A stretch of 64,000 nucleotides of DNA from Natrinema sp. SYSU A 869 (GTDB taxonomy: Archaea > Halobacteriota > Halobacteria > Halobacteriales > Natrialbaceae): assembly GCF_019879105.1 (NCBI RefSeq), contig NZ_CP082249.1, forward strand, positions 2,604,001-2,668,000. The letters run 5' to 3'. The notes beneath the pieces were generated by a model that saw nothing but the letters and a program-made list of their open reading frames with translations, did no database searches and had not been told where the DNA came from. Positions 42,941 through 51,079 of the stretch are shown in pieces. How positions within the stretch are numbered: position 1 is the first letter of the stretch; every line of letters begins with the position of its first letter. A program made the position numbers and the translations under genes.

Positions 42941-43330
42941 ATGCACGACGACGATTCGCGGGACCTTGAACCTCCCGCTCGAGCAGATGCATCACCCCCA
43001 AATAAACCAATAACAGATGGCCGGCGCGCGTGGGTCGAACTCACCGGATTCCAACGGGACTGTCTCGAGGCCATCACCCGGCGCGAGCACGATGGCAAGC
43101 CCTGCTCCCCGTCGGGGATCACGTGGACCCTCGAGCGCCGCTATCCCCGCGTCAGCCGGGTCCGACTCGAGCCGAACCTGCGCGCGCTCGTCGGACGCGG
43201 TCTCGTCACGACACGCGACGAACCCGCCGGCCACGTCCCCACCTACCGTCTCACAGGTGCCGGGCGCGCGCTGCTCATCCAGCGGGCCGAACGACTGGCA
43301 GTCCTCTGTGACCTCCGACACGGCCGATAA
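42941..43330 (+). CDS. PadR-like winged-helix protein
   Basis: A 129-residue protein. After a disordered N-terminal 30 residues comes a winged helix: AWVELTGFQRDCLEAITRRE, SPSGITWTLERRYPRVSRVR, EPNLRALVGRGLVTTRDEPA, PTYRLTGAGRALLI. The pattern is that of short haloarchaeal PadR-like regulators without the C-terminal dimer domain. Codon use is normal for the chromosome. Target unknown; the nearest gene downstream is the halocyanin remnant. Confidence 0.7.
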   Translation: MHDDDSRDLEPPARADASPPNKPITDGRRAWVELTGFQRDCLEAITRREHDGKPCSPSGITWTLERRYPRVSRVRLEPNLRALVGRGLVTTRDEPAGHVPTYRLTGAGRALLIQRAERLAVLCDLRHGR

Positions 43331-43394
43331 GGAGCGATACGGCCGTTTGAGGCGAGGGCAATCTATTTCCTGAGTCTCGCACGGAGTAACCCAA

Positions 43395-43508
43395 TTCGAC
43401 GGCGAGGAGGGATTTACCTTCGAACACCGGTTCGAGGATACTGGGACGTACCTCTACGTCTGCGAGCCCCATCGCTAGGGGATGAAAGGCGCGGTCGTCG
43501 TCGAGTAG
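43395..43508 (+). pseudogene. C-terminal halocyanin (blue copper protein) remnant
   Basis: The frame reads FDGEEGFTFEHRFEDTGTYL then YVCEPHR, an in-frame TAG (43476-43478), GMKGAVVVE and a TAG at 43506-43508. The Cys-x-x-His-x(n)-Met set (C...PH...GM) is the copper site of plastocyanin-type halocyanins. There is no N-terminal part or signal peptide upstream (a stop lies at 43388), and the internal stop falls between the His and Met ligands. It is a true gene fragment. Confidence 0.75.
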
Positions 43509-43536
43509 GGGTGTGGCTGTTCGGACCAACCAGCCC

Positions 43537-44298
43537 TCACGACCGTCTCGAGTCCCGCCGGGCGCTCGAGGACGGGAGTCGACCGATCCCCGTGTCGCAG
43601 ACCACGCACGACTGAAGCCCGTTGGTTTCCGCAAACTGATCGAATAGCCTCGAGAGTCGCACGTCGTGACTCGCCAAGACACCACCCGACGCGATCCGCG
43701 GAAGCGCCGTCTCGTACTCGAATCGCATGTGGGGCAGCCGGTGGTCCGAGTCGTGTAAGAACAGATCGAGCGGACCGACGCACTCGAGCAGGGCCGGAAG
43801 CACCTCCCGTGCGTCCCCCTGATGAAGCCGCCAGCGGTCCCGACAGCGATCCGGAATCAGGTGGCCGTACTCGAAGGGACCGGGCGGCCCGCCGAGGAGA
43901 TCTACCGCGTGCAGCGTTCCGCCGCCGTTCTCCTCCATCGCTGCCAAAATGTGCGCGTCGAACGAGCCGAACAGTACGCCGGTCTCCACAACCGTCTCAA
44001 CCCCCAGTGCGCGACAGACCACGTAGATCGTCACCCCGTCGCGCCAGTGGGTGGTGTCGGTGGCGACGCCGGCGTCGTGAATCTCGGCGACACGATCGGC
44101 GTAGCTGTCGTGAAACCACTCGAGGTCGTCGTACTCCCGCTCGTACTCGCGAAGTTCGGCGGCCGACGCCGGAAGCACCGCGGCCAGCCGGTCGGCCCGC
44201 TCGCGGGTCTCCGCGCCGTAATCGAGTCGGCGGCGCTCGAGCCCCAATCGGGCCTTCCGTAGAGCGTAGACCGCGTCCCGCAGGGTCGCGGACGGCAT
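43537..44298 (-). CDS. Class I SAM-dependent methyltransferase-like protein (TylF/cephalosporin-hydroxylase type)
   Basis: A 253-residue protein starting MPSATLRDAVYALRKARLGL. The core is VETGVLFGSFDAHILAAMEE (motif I region), LHAVDLLGGPPGPFEYGHLI, LHQGDAREVLPALLECV, LDLFLHDSDHRLPHMRFEYE and GGVLASHDVRLSRLF, as in methyltransferases of the TylF/CmcI type. In the raw sequence the preceding alkaline-phosphatase-type gene runs into this one in the same frame. That fusion is artificial: repairing the break at 44453 gives a stop at 44312, 13 nt before this ATG. Probably acts on the glycan made by this cluster. Confidence 0.8.
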   Translation of the reverse strand: MPSATLRDAVYALRKARLGLERRRLDYGAETRERADRLAAVLPASAAELREYEREYDDLEWFHDSYADRVAEIHDAGVATDTTHWRDGVTIYVVCRALGVETVVETGVLFGSFDAHILAAMEENGGGTLHAVDLLGGPPGPFEYGHLIPDRCRDRWRLHQGDAREVLPALLECVGPLDLFLHDSDHRLPHMRFEYETALPRIASGGVLASHDVRLSRLFDQFAETNGLQSCVVCDTGIGRLPSSSARRDSRRS

Positions 44299-44311
44299 CA
44301 ATCGACCACCG

Positions 44312-45387
44312 TCACCGGTAGCCCAGCGCCTCGAGGCGCGATTCGATTTCGCCGCTGTCCGCGTCGTCCGCACCGTTCGCCCCATCCTCACGAATTCCCT
44401 CGGGAAGGGCGGGATCGAAGCTCCCTCGGTCTCGCCCCTCGCGGACCGCCCAGGGACCCGGCGGAGCGCGGGAACCGGCGTTCCGGGCGGGTGCGACCAG
44501 ACGCCGAACTCGCCGATTGCGTTGCCGTGATCGCTGGTCATCGCGACCCGTCCGTCGCAGTTCGCGAGCAGTCGCGCGACGTCGTCGAGGACCCACTCAA
44601 GGTTATCCTGGTAGGCCGTCCAGACTGCCTCGTAGGAGAGGTCGCCGTCGCGCAGGCGCATCCAGGGATCGTTCATTGAGTCCGTCTCGTCGTCGTTCTC
44701 GGCTTCGGCCTCGGCCTCGGCCAACACCTCGAGCGCCTCGCGCTCCGCGGGAGTGAGGTCCTCAAGGTCGACATCGTCGTCGTCCTCTCCGTCGGTGAAC
44801 TGCCCCCAGTGTTTGATATCTGCCGAGCCGAAGAACCAGCCGGGCTGCGACCGGAACGGGGCGTGGGGTTGCATGTAGTGGACCACGATGCGGTCGATCT
44901 CTAACTCCTGGCGGTTGCGCCAGATCGCGATCGCGGCGTCGGTCAGGGGATCGGGCGGGATCGTCGAGATGTCGTCGTCGACCCAGCCGTCCCGCCAGGC
45001 TTCGTGAAAGACGCCGAAATCGTCGGTCTCGAGCGGCAGAACCTCGTCGGAGGTGACAAGGATGTGTTCGCAGGACTGCGAAGAGAAGGGGTTGCCGGTC
45101 ACGTAGGCGGTGCGGGCCATCTCCTCGCGGTACTCGGGGGCGAAGGTCCGGTCCATCCACTCGGCGGATTGGGACCCAACCGACCACAGCGAACCAACCG
45201 AATCGGGGTCGGGAAGCGTCTCGTGACCGGTCGCGGCCGTCTCGCGCATGAGATCGAGCCGGCAGCCGTCGAGGATACAACAGACGTCCCACTCGCGCTC
45301 CCAGATCGGCGTGGCGGGGACGAGCCGTGAGAGCGTGTATCCGATGCGTCCAGTCGCGATCTTCCCGGATAACGTCGCGAGGTCCAT
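44312..45387 (-). CDS. Alkaline-phosphatase-superfamily (sulfatase-like) protein (frame break near 44454)
   Basis: A 358-residue protein after repair. Near the N-terminus it has EWDVCCILDGCRLDLMRETA, in the place of the metal/nucleophile segment of the superfamily; then IDRIVVHYMQPHAPF, an acidic coiled insert (LTPAEREALEVLAEAEAEAE) and VAMTSDHGNAIGEFGVWSHP (Asp-His metal ligands). At the GTCCCTGG (GGG on plus at 44453-44455) the frame slips; one more C gives VPWAVREGRDRGSFDPALPE and the usual end SRLEALGYR at 44312. Such haloarchaeal proteins are often called sulfatase, although many lack the sulfatase nucleophile. Followed closely by the methyltransferase. Confidence 0.8.
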
Positions 45388-45615
45388 CAGCGTCGGCTCC
45401 TGTCTGTTCTCTGGTCGCGATTCTGTTAGTAGCTTTTGATCGCCGAACGGACTGTCAGTAACAGCGACACAGGAGAGTCGGATTGAGCACTCGAGTTTCC
45501 CACCCTCGGCACGTATCGACTGAAGGCAGCAACTATGCCATGCGGTAACAAGGCTTATTATGCAGGTGTTCGTAGCGTTGACTGAGGACCGACAAATCCG
45601 GTCCCGTCTGACGAA

Positions 45616-45933
45616 ATGAGCTCCTCACCACCGGAAACCGAGACGTACGAAGTCACGCTCTCTAGAGACGAACAATGGGTCGTCCATCACGTCCTCGCGA
45701 ACCGCCTCGACGAGGCACTCGACGCGGACGAACGGCCACCCGAATGGGTACTCAAGGCAGTCGAGACGCTCGAGACCGACGGCGACACGGATCGATTCAC
45801 TGCCTCCCAGGCCAATCGTATCTATGACGCGCTCGCCGCGTACGTCGATCACGAGGAGACGCCTGACCGGGACATCGACCACGGCATGGTCGTCCTCGAG
45901 CGACTTGAGAGTGTCCAAGACGCTCAGGCGTAG
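45616..45933 (+). CDS. DUF7853-like small haloarchaeal protein
   Basis: A 105-residue acidic helical protein: YEVTLSRDEQWVVHHVLANR, EWVLKAVETLETDGDTDRFT, ASQANRIYDALAAYVDHEET. It resembles the DUF7853 family found only in Halobacteria. No motif for catalysis. A TATA-like CTTATTA lies about 60 nt upstream of the ATG, so the mRNA should have a real leader. Convergent with the DUF6684-like gene. Function unknown. Confidence 0.72.
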   Translation: MSSSPPETETYEVTLSRDEQWVVHHVLANRLDEALDADERPPEWVLKAVETLETDGDTDRFTASQANRIYDALAAYVDHEETPDRDIDHGMVVLERLESVQDAQA

Positions 45934-46017
45934 CCTACGCATCGCTCTCCGTTTCGTTTTCGCCGGATATTCTCGTCGCCCAGTCAATCAGCCAATCAGG
46001 CTCGCCGTCGACCGCGT

Positions 46018-46328
46018 TCAGGGCCGCGTCGTCGCCCAGACGGCGGTGATCGCGAGCAAGAGTGCGGGTGCAAGCGGGAGAATCAACAGCGCGAAGCGAT
46101 ACCCTCCGCACCCGGCGGGACGAGGTAGATCGCGGTCGGAGCGACGAGGAAGGCGAAGCACAGGACACCGATGAGGATCCAGCCGCGCCAGTCAAATTCG
46201 CGGTCGACCGTCGCGGGATGGGGCGGTTCGTCCCCCTCAACGACCGGCTCGCCACCCTGTTCGCTGTCCGCATCGGCATCGAACGCCGCTGGATCGTGGA
46301 CGTAGCCGTTGTCGTCGCTCGAGCTCAC
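46018..46328 (-). CDS. DUF6684-like two-span membrane protein (frame break near 46115)
   Basis: A 103-residue membrane protein after repair. It has an acidic N-terminal tail (SSSDDNGYVHDPAAFDADAD), then REFDWRGWILIGVLCFAFLV and a second span that appears only after the frame shifts by -1 at the minus-strand run CCGCCGGG (46111-46119): YRFALLILPLAPALLLAITA, VWATTRP, stop at 46018. One added C joins the parts. I choose the GTG start at 46328 because a TATA-like TTTTAC lies 25 nt upstream, only 2-7 nt before the alternative ATG at 46349. Resembles the haloarchaeal DUF6684 family. Function unknown. Confidence 0.7.
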
Positions 46329-46443
46329 TATCAGATCGTTCGCCCGCATCGTAAAAGCCCTCACGGTTGGCCGACCTGACAGGTTCGACCGTGATCGGCC
46401 GATCAATCGGGAGCGATCGCGCCCGCTCGGAGTTCGCCGTCGG

Positions 46444-47469
46444 TCAGAGCTTGCTATCAGGCCGGACGACGACCTTGCCGAATCCTTCCCGGTTCTGGAT
46501 GATTTCGTGGGCGCGTGCGGTCTCACTCATTGGCAGTTCCTCGCGGATCGCGGGCTGGAAGGTGCCGTCCCAGACGAGTTCCATCACGTCGTCGATCTGG
46601 CCGGGCGTGGCCATCGTCGAGCCGATGATCTGGAGCTGGTTCCAGAAGATGCGCGGAATGTCCGTTTCGGGGTTGCCGCCGCCGGTGCCGCCGCAGGTGA
46701 CGAGCCGCCCGCCCTTGGTCAGACTCTTCAGGGAGTTCTGCCAGGTTGGCGCGCCGACGTGTTCGACGACGACATCGACGCCGCGGCCGCCCGTCTCCTC
46801 GAGGACCCAGTCCGCGAAGTCCTCTTCCTCGTAGTTACAGACGTGGTCCGCGCCGTGTTCCTCGGCGTAGTCGAGCTTCTCCTCGGTGCTGCCGGTCGCG
46901 TATACCTCTGCGCCCGCGTAGTCGGCGATCTGGAGGGCGGCGTGGCCGACCCCACCGCTTGCGCCCAACACGAGCACCGTTTCGCCGGCCTCGAGGTCGG
47001 CGCGCTCGATGAGCATCCGCCAGGCGGTCTGGAAGACCAGACAGCTCGAGCCGGCGACCTCCCAGTCGACGTGCTCGGGGACGGGGATCAGGTTGTCCTC
47101 GGGGATCGCGGCGTACTCGGAGTGGACGCCGGTGACGTGCTCGCCGATGATGTGGAAGCGCGGGTCGAGTGTCGGGTCGTCCATCCGCAGGTCGCCGACG
47201 CCGGCTGAGAGCGCAACGTGGTCGCCTTCCTCGAAGCGAGTCACGTCCTCGCCGACATCTTCGACGACACCGGCACCGTCGCTCCCCGGAATGTGTGGCA
47301 TGTCGAGGTCGATCCCCGGCATTCCCCGTCGCGTCCAGATGTCCAGGTGGTTGAGCGCGGCCGCCTTGATGTCGACCAGTACCTCGTCCCGGTCGATCTC
47401 GGGATCGGGATACTCGCCGTATTCGATGACGTCCGTGTCGCCGTGTTCCGCGAATTGGACTGCCTGCAT
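46444..47469 (-). CDS. Zinc-type alcohol dehydrogenase-like (MDR) quinone oxidoreductase
   Basis: NAD(P)-dependent medium-chain oxidoreductase of 341 residues. The N-terminal GroES-like domain has HLDIWTRRGMPGIDLDMPHI and GSDGAGVVEDVGEDVTRFEE. The Rossmann domain has ETVLVLGASGGVGHAALQIA and GGRLVTCGGTGG. The catalytic zinc ligand cysteine (usual C-x-x-D in alcohol dehydrogenases) is replaced by NHLDIW and the four structural-zinc cysteines are missing, so a zinc-free quinone- or enoyl-reductase role is more likely than alcohol oxidation. Single gene; the start is at 47469, and the frame includes no earlier ATG of merit. Confidence 0.88.
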   Translation of the reverse strand: MQAVQFAEHGDTDVIEYGEYPDPEIDRDEVLVDIKAAALNHLDIWTRRGMPGIDLDMPHIPGSDGAGVVEDVGEDVTRFEEGDHVALSAGVGDLRMDDPTLDPRFHIIGEHVTGVHSEYAAIPEDNLIPVPEHVDWEVAGSSCLVFQTAWRMLIERADLEAGETVLVLGASGGVGHAALQIADYAGAEVYATGSTEEKLDYAEEHGADHVCNYEEEDFADWVLEETGGRGVDVVVEHVGAPTWQNSLKSLTKGGRLVTCGGTGGGNPETDIPRIFWNQLQIIGSTMATPGQIDDVMELVWDGTFQPAIREELPMSETARAHEIIQNREGFGKVVVRPDSKL

Positions 47470-47609
47470 ATACGCAGGCCAACGGAAACGCCGTCCATAA
47501 CAGTTGGGCTACCAGCATTCGACGTTCGAGAGGCGAGCGGTTTGTGACGGAAAGTGACTTTGTAGCACAAACTATTATGTGTTAGCGTCTCGTCGGGACG
47601 ACCGAGACG

Positions 47610-48467
47610 ATGTCAGCCGAGATACAGGAGGGGTACGGGGCGGAACGCGAGTCGAGTGACGGGCGGCGGGTGTGGCTCGAGCAGGCCGGTGCGTTCACTC
47701 GGCGGAGTCTACAGGAGGTTCGAAACAGTCGGCTCATGCTGGCGTGGGTGATCGCGTTCCCGGCGATCATGTACCTGCTCCAGACGACACAGGGGGCCAG
47801 TGGGTCAGCCGTGTCCGACGCAACCGTCTCCATCGGAATCGGGATCTTCGGATCGATGCTCGTCTGTCTCTTCGTCTTCGGGAATCAGCTCGCGACCGAT
47901 CTCGAGGACAGACGCTACGAAGCCTATCGCTCGATGCCAATCTCGTCGTCGGCCGATCTGATCGGCCGAATGGCCGCCGGACTGGTCCTCGCGGCGGGCG
48001 CGTTCGCCGTGACGATCGTCGCTGGCCTGGCTACCGGCGCGTCCTACGGCCTCCGCGGTCCCGAATCGGTACCGATCGTTCTGGCCGCCGGCGTGCTGAC
48101 CTGCCTCTTCTGGATGGTCGTGGCGATCCCGTTCGTGGTTGCCGCCGGGAACAAACGGATCGCGTCGCTGGCGACCACGCTCGTCGCCGTCATGACGTTC
48201 GTCCTCACCGGGCTCAACGGGGCCGTCCCGGCGCAGTCGGCGATCGATGGCCCGGTGCTGAACTACCTCCCGAACACGCTCCCGACGCGGCTGCTCGTGT
48301 CTCACCTCGTTCCGGCCGAGAGCTGGACCGAACTCGGCGTCGCGCCGCCCGCGATGCCGACAGACCCGACGTTCCTCGCATTGCTTGCCGGCTACGCCGC
48401 CCTCGCGGTCCTCGCTGGGACGATACTCGTAAATCGGACGCTCTACGATCAGGGGTGGTCGCCGTGA
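47610..48467 (+). CDS. ABC-2 type transporter permease
   Basis: Membrane part of an ABC exporter, 285 residues, with six spans of the ABC-2 type: NSRLMLAWVIAFPAIMYLLQ, VSIGIGIFGSMLVCLFVFG, MAAGLVLAAGAFAVTIVAG, VPIVLAAGVLTCLFWMVVAI, SLATTLVAVMTFVLTGLNGA and ALLAGYAALAVLAGTILVN. The cytoplasmic loop LATDLEDRRYEAYRSMPIS is typical of ABC-2 permeases. First gene of a four-gene operon (permease, ATPase, membrane protein, regulator); its TGA overlaps the GTG start of the ATPase gene. The substrate may be a drug, lipid or other hydrophobic compound (not known). Confidence 0.88.
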   Translation: MSAEIQEGYGAERESSDGRRVWLEQAGAFTRRSLQEVRNSRLMLAWVIAFPAIMYLLQTTQGASGSAVSDATVSIGIGIFGSMLVCLFVFGNQLATDLEDRRYEAYRSMPISSSADLIGRMAAGLVLAAGAFAVTIVAGLATGASYGLRGPESVPIVLAAGVLTCLFWMVVAIPFVVAAGNKRIASLATTLVAVMTFVLTGLNGAVPAQSAIDGPVLNYLPNTLPTRLLVSHLVPAESWTELGVAPPAMPTDPTFLALLAGYAALAVLAGTILVNRTLYDQGWSP

Positions 48468-49455
48468 GCGATCCGGTCGCGATTGCCGATGGGGTCTGCA
48501 AGTCCTTCGGCGAGGAGGGCGTCCTCGAGAGTGTCGACCTCACGGTCGAGGAGGGTGAACTGCTGGTTCTCATGGGACCGAACGGGGTCGGGAAGTCGGT
48601 CCTGCTCTCCTGTTTCGCCGGCAGCGAGCGTCCCTCCGCGGGCAGCGTCGACGTCTTCGGCGAGCCGGCGACGGCCCGCGCCGATACGACGAGTTTCCTC
48701 TTACAGGACGCGCTCGCACTCGAGTCCCTCACTGGCCGCGAGAACGTCGATTTCTACCGCCGGCTCCATCCGGCGTTTACCGACGACTGGCGAGCACACG
48801 TCGAGCGGCTCGGAATCGCTGACGACCTCGAGAAATCCGTCGCCGACTACTCCGGCGGCATGGTTCGGAAACTCGAGCTCGCCATCGCCGCCAGCATCGA
48901 CGCTCCGCTGTACCTGTTCGACGAGCCGACCGCGGCGCTGGATCTCGGAACGATCCCGACGGTCCACGAACTGTTCCGCGAGAAACGGGCGGAAGGGAAG
49001 ACGATCGTCGTCGCCAGCCACCGACCGATGAACGCCGACATCGCGGACCGGATCGCCTTCCTCGCGGACGGCCGGATCGTCGCGACCGGACCGCCCGACG
49101 AACTGCTCGCATCGGTTCCACCCGTCCTCGAGACGGGCGCATCGAACGCGAGCGCGCTCGCCGACATCGTTGCCGGGGAGCCGTTCGCAGTAGCCGGGAA
49201 CGTCCGCGGCTTCGTCCCGCCGCGAGACGGGGATGCGACCGGGGACGACGCTGACACGGAGCCGTCGGTCGCGACTCCCACAGACGCGGCCCCATTGCTC
49301 GAGGAGGCCACGGACCTAGAACCGTCGCTCGAGGCGCTCGCGGACGCGGCAGGGATCGATCGGACGGCGCTCTCGATCGTCGAACCGACCTACACCGACC
49401 TCTTACGTACTACACGAACGGTGTGTCGACAACGACTGCCGCCGATCCACGATGA
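48464..49455 (+). CDS. ABC transporter ATP-binding protein (frame break near 49404)
   Basis: ATPase of the exporter. It has Walker A MGPNGVGKSVLLS, the Q-loop LLQDALAL, signature YSGGMVRKLELA, Walker B PLYLFDEPTAALD and the switch histidine in VVASHRP. A C-terminal extension of about 110 residues follows. The start is the GTG at 48464. At CTCTTACGTAC (49401-49410) the frame slips by -1; the alternative frame reads YYTNGVSTTTAADPR and ends at TGA 49453-49455, giving 330 residues and a perfect ATGA overlap with the next gene. Left unrepaired, the frame runs on to 49573 as arginine-rich nonsense across the neighbour. Confidence 0.87.
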
Positions 49456-50078
49456 GTCGAGAACTATCCGAGGACGTCGACGCGGACGCGCTTCAGACCG
49501 AACTCACGGCGATCAAGGGAGCGATGGGGCTCGCGTCGGAGCATCCCTACTGGTGGCGGTTCTGGATCGTTGAGGGGATCTGTACCGGGCTCCTCTTCGC
49601 CGTCGTCCAGTTCTGGCTCCGCGAGGGGTTCCGGCCGTGGATCGCCGTCGCGTTCGCCGGCGTGATCGGCTGCGGTGAACTCGCGAAGCGACGCCTCAAG
49701 TCGAGCGACGAGCCGCCGACCACGGGGCTGCCGAGCCAGCAGCGCTGGTTCCTCGCCGTGCTAGCCGGTCTCGGCGTCCTGATCGTCGGACTCCGGCCAG
49801 TGTTCGACGCGCTCGACGCGACGAACTCGGTTCGCCTGGCGCTCGTCTCTGCGGGGGCCGTCGTCGGCGTCGGCTACGTCCTCATGGGCCAGTTGCTTGC
49901 AGCCTACGATATCAGGGCCGTCGATCAGTACGCGTTCATCGGCGGCGGCGTATGGATCATGGCCCTCTCCGCGGCGATTCCGTACGTCCCCCTCCTCGAG
50001 GGCTGGGAGTACGCCGCCCTCGGAGCCGGAATCGCACTGCACCACGTTGGAACCTACGCTATCCTCTCACGCTACTAA
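49452..50078 (+). CDS. Membrane protein of the ABC exporter operon
   Basis: A 208-residue protein. The N-terminal 45 residues are cytoplasmic (MSRELSEDVDADALQTELTA), followed by about six hydrophobic spans (WRFWIVEGICTGLLFAVVQF, IAVAFAGVIGCGELAKRR, WFLAVLAGLGVLIVGLRPVF, LALVSAGAVVGVGYVLMGQL, FIGGGVWIMALSAAIPYVPL, AALGAGIALHHVGTYAI). No family recognised. The 4-nt overlap with the ATPase gene and 1-nt gap to the regulator gene indicate that it belongs to the exporter or senses its substrate (inference). Confidence 0.75.
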   Translation: MSRELSEDVDADALQTELTAIKGAMGLASEHPYWWRFWIVEGICTGLLFAVVQFWLREGFRPWIAVAFAGVIGCGELAKRRLKSSDEPPTTGLPSQQRWFLAVLAGLGVLIVGLRPVFDALDATNSVRLALVSAGAVVGVGYVLMGQLLAAYDIRAVDQYAFIGGGVWIMALSAAIPYVPLLEGWEYAALGAGIALHHVGTYAILSRY

Positions 50079-50079
50079 G

Positions 50080-50469
50080 ATGGAATTCGACAAACTCGTT
50101 CACCAGCCCACGCGACTTCGTATCTTCGCCCACCTCTACGCCAACGGCGCGACGGGGTTTACCGAACTCACGTCGACGCTCGAGGTCACCGAGGGGAACC
50201 TCGCCAGCCACATCGATCGCATGGAAGCGGCGGACTGCGTCGCCGTCGACAAGGCGTTCGTAGACGGAACGCCCCGGACGACGTACCGACTCACCGAGCA
50301 CGGCGAGGAACTGTTCGAAGATCACATCGAGACGCTCGAGTCGCTCATCGACGACCTCGATACCGACTCGTCGTCGGAGTCGGACCTGGACCCGGCGTAC
50401 GACCCCGGATCGGGCCCGAGCCGCGACACTGATTCGGATCTCGGTCCGGGGCCGGACCCCAGTGCATAG
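50080..50469 (+). CDS. Winged-helix regulator of the ABC exporter operon
   Basis: A 129-residue MarR/ArsR-like regulator: MEFDKLVHQPTRLRIFAHLY, GFTELTSTLEVTEGNLASHI, DRMEAADCVAVDKAFVDGTP, RTTYRLTEHGEELFEDHI. This is the short winged-helix type (DUF955-free, related to transcriptional regulators annotated YtrA/ArsR-like) often found beside ABC-2 exporters. The C-terminal 35 residues are an acidic, repetitive tail (D, S, P, G). It begins 1 nt after the preceding stop codon, so it is the last gene of the operon and probably controls it. Confidence 0.8.
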   Translation: MEFDKLVHQPTRLRIFAHLYANGATGFTELTSTLEVTEGNLASHIDRMEAADCVAVDKAFVDGTPRTTYRLTEHGEELFEDHIETLESLIDDLDTDSSSESDLDPAYDPGSGPSRDTDSDLGPGPDPSA

Positions 50470-50511
50470 CGCGTGTGCGTAGTTTTACCCGCCGGCTTTC
50501 GAAGGCGACGT

Positions 50512-51078
50512 ATGAACGAGACGGATACGAACGCCGCCGAGTCCGGTGACGGAACGCTCTGTACCGGCGTCGTCACGATCTCCTCGAGTCAGAGCCTCAA
50601 TACCGACGAGGCCGGCGAGGCGATCACCGTGGCGCTCGAGGACGGCGGCAACGAGATCACGGTGCGAGAACACGTCGGCGCGGACCACGACAAGGTCCAG
50701 TCGATCGTCTCGCGACTGATCGACCGCGACGACGTCGACGTCGTGATCACCGCCGGTGCGACCAGCGTCGAACCGACCGACATCACTATCGACGCCGTCG
50801 AGCCATTGCTCGAGAAGGAACTGACCGCGTTCAGCGAGCTGTTCACCCTCTTGGCGTACGAACGTGTCGGGACGAAAATCGTCGCGGCGCGAACACTCGC
50901 CGGCGTCGCCGACGGAACGCCGGTCTTCTGCTTGCCCGGCAACGCCGACGCGGTCCGCCTCGCGCTTACGGAGATCGTCCTGTCGGAAACGCCCGAAATC
51001 ATCGAACTCGCACGGGAGGAAGAGCCGGACGATGACGGCGAACCGACCGGCGCCGACGTGGTCGACGGAGGTGCCTGA
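50512..51078 (+). CDS. moaB: Molybdenum cofactor biosynthesis protein MoaB/Mog type
   Basis: Probably adenylylates molybdopterin before metal insertion. The 188-residue protein starts MNETDTNAAESGDGTLCTGV and has VVTISSSQSLNTDEAGEAIT, DVDVVITAGATSVEPTDITI (the GGTG-like loop reads TAGAT here), VEPLLEKELTAFSELFTLLA and TPVFCLPGNADAVRLAL with the conserved PGNP-like turn (PGNA). The loop differs from the usual GGTG, which may affect activity. It is followed 1 nt later by the folate cyclo-ligase gene. moaE lies 48 kb away. Confidence 0.85.
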   Translation: MNETDTNAAESGDGTLCTGVVTISSSQSLNTDEAGEAITVALEDGGNEITVREHVGADHDKVQSIVSRLIDRDDVDVVITAGATSVEPTDITIDAVEPLLEKELTAFSELFTLLAYERVGTKIVAARTLAGVADGTPVFCLPGNADAVRLALTEIVLSETPEIIELAREEEPDDDGEPTGADVVDGGA

Positions 51079-51079
51079 C

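Noticed and set aside
48467-49573. ABC ATPase frame read through to 49573
   Set aside because: The last 40 residues are arginine-rich nonsense overlapping the next gene; the -1 frame gives a plausible end with an ATGA overlap.
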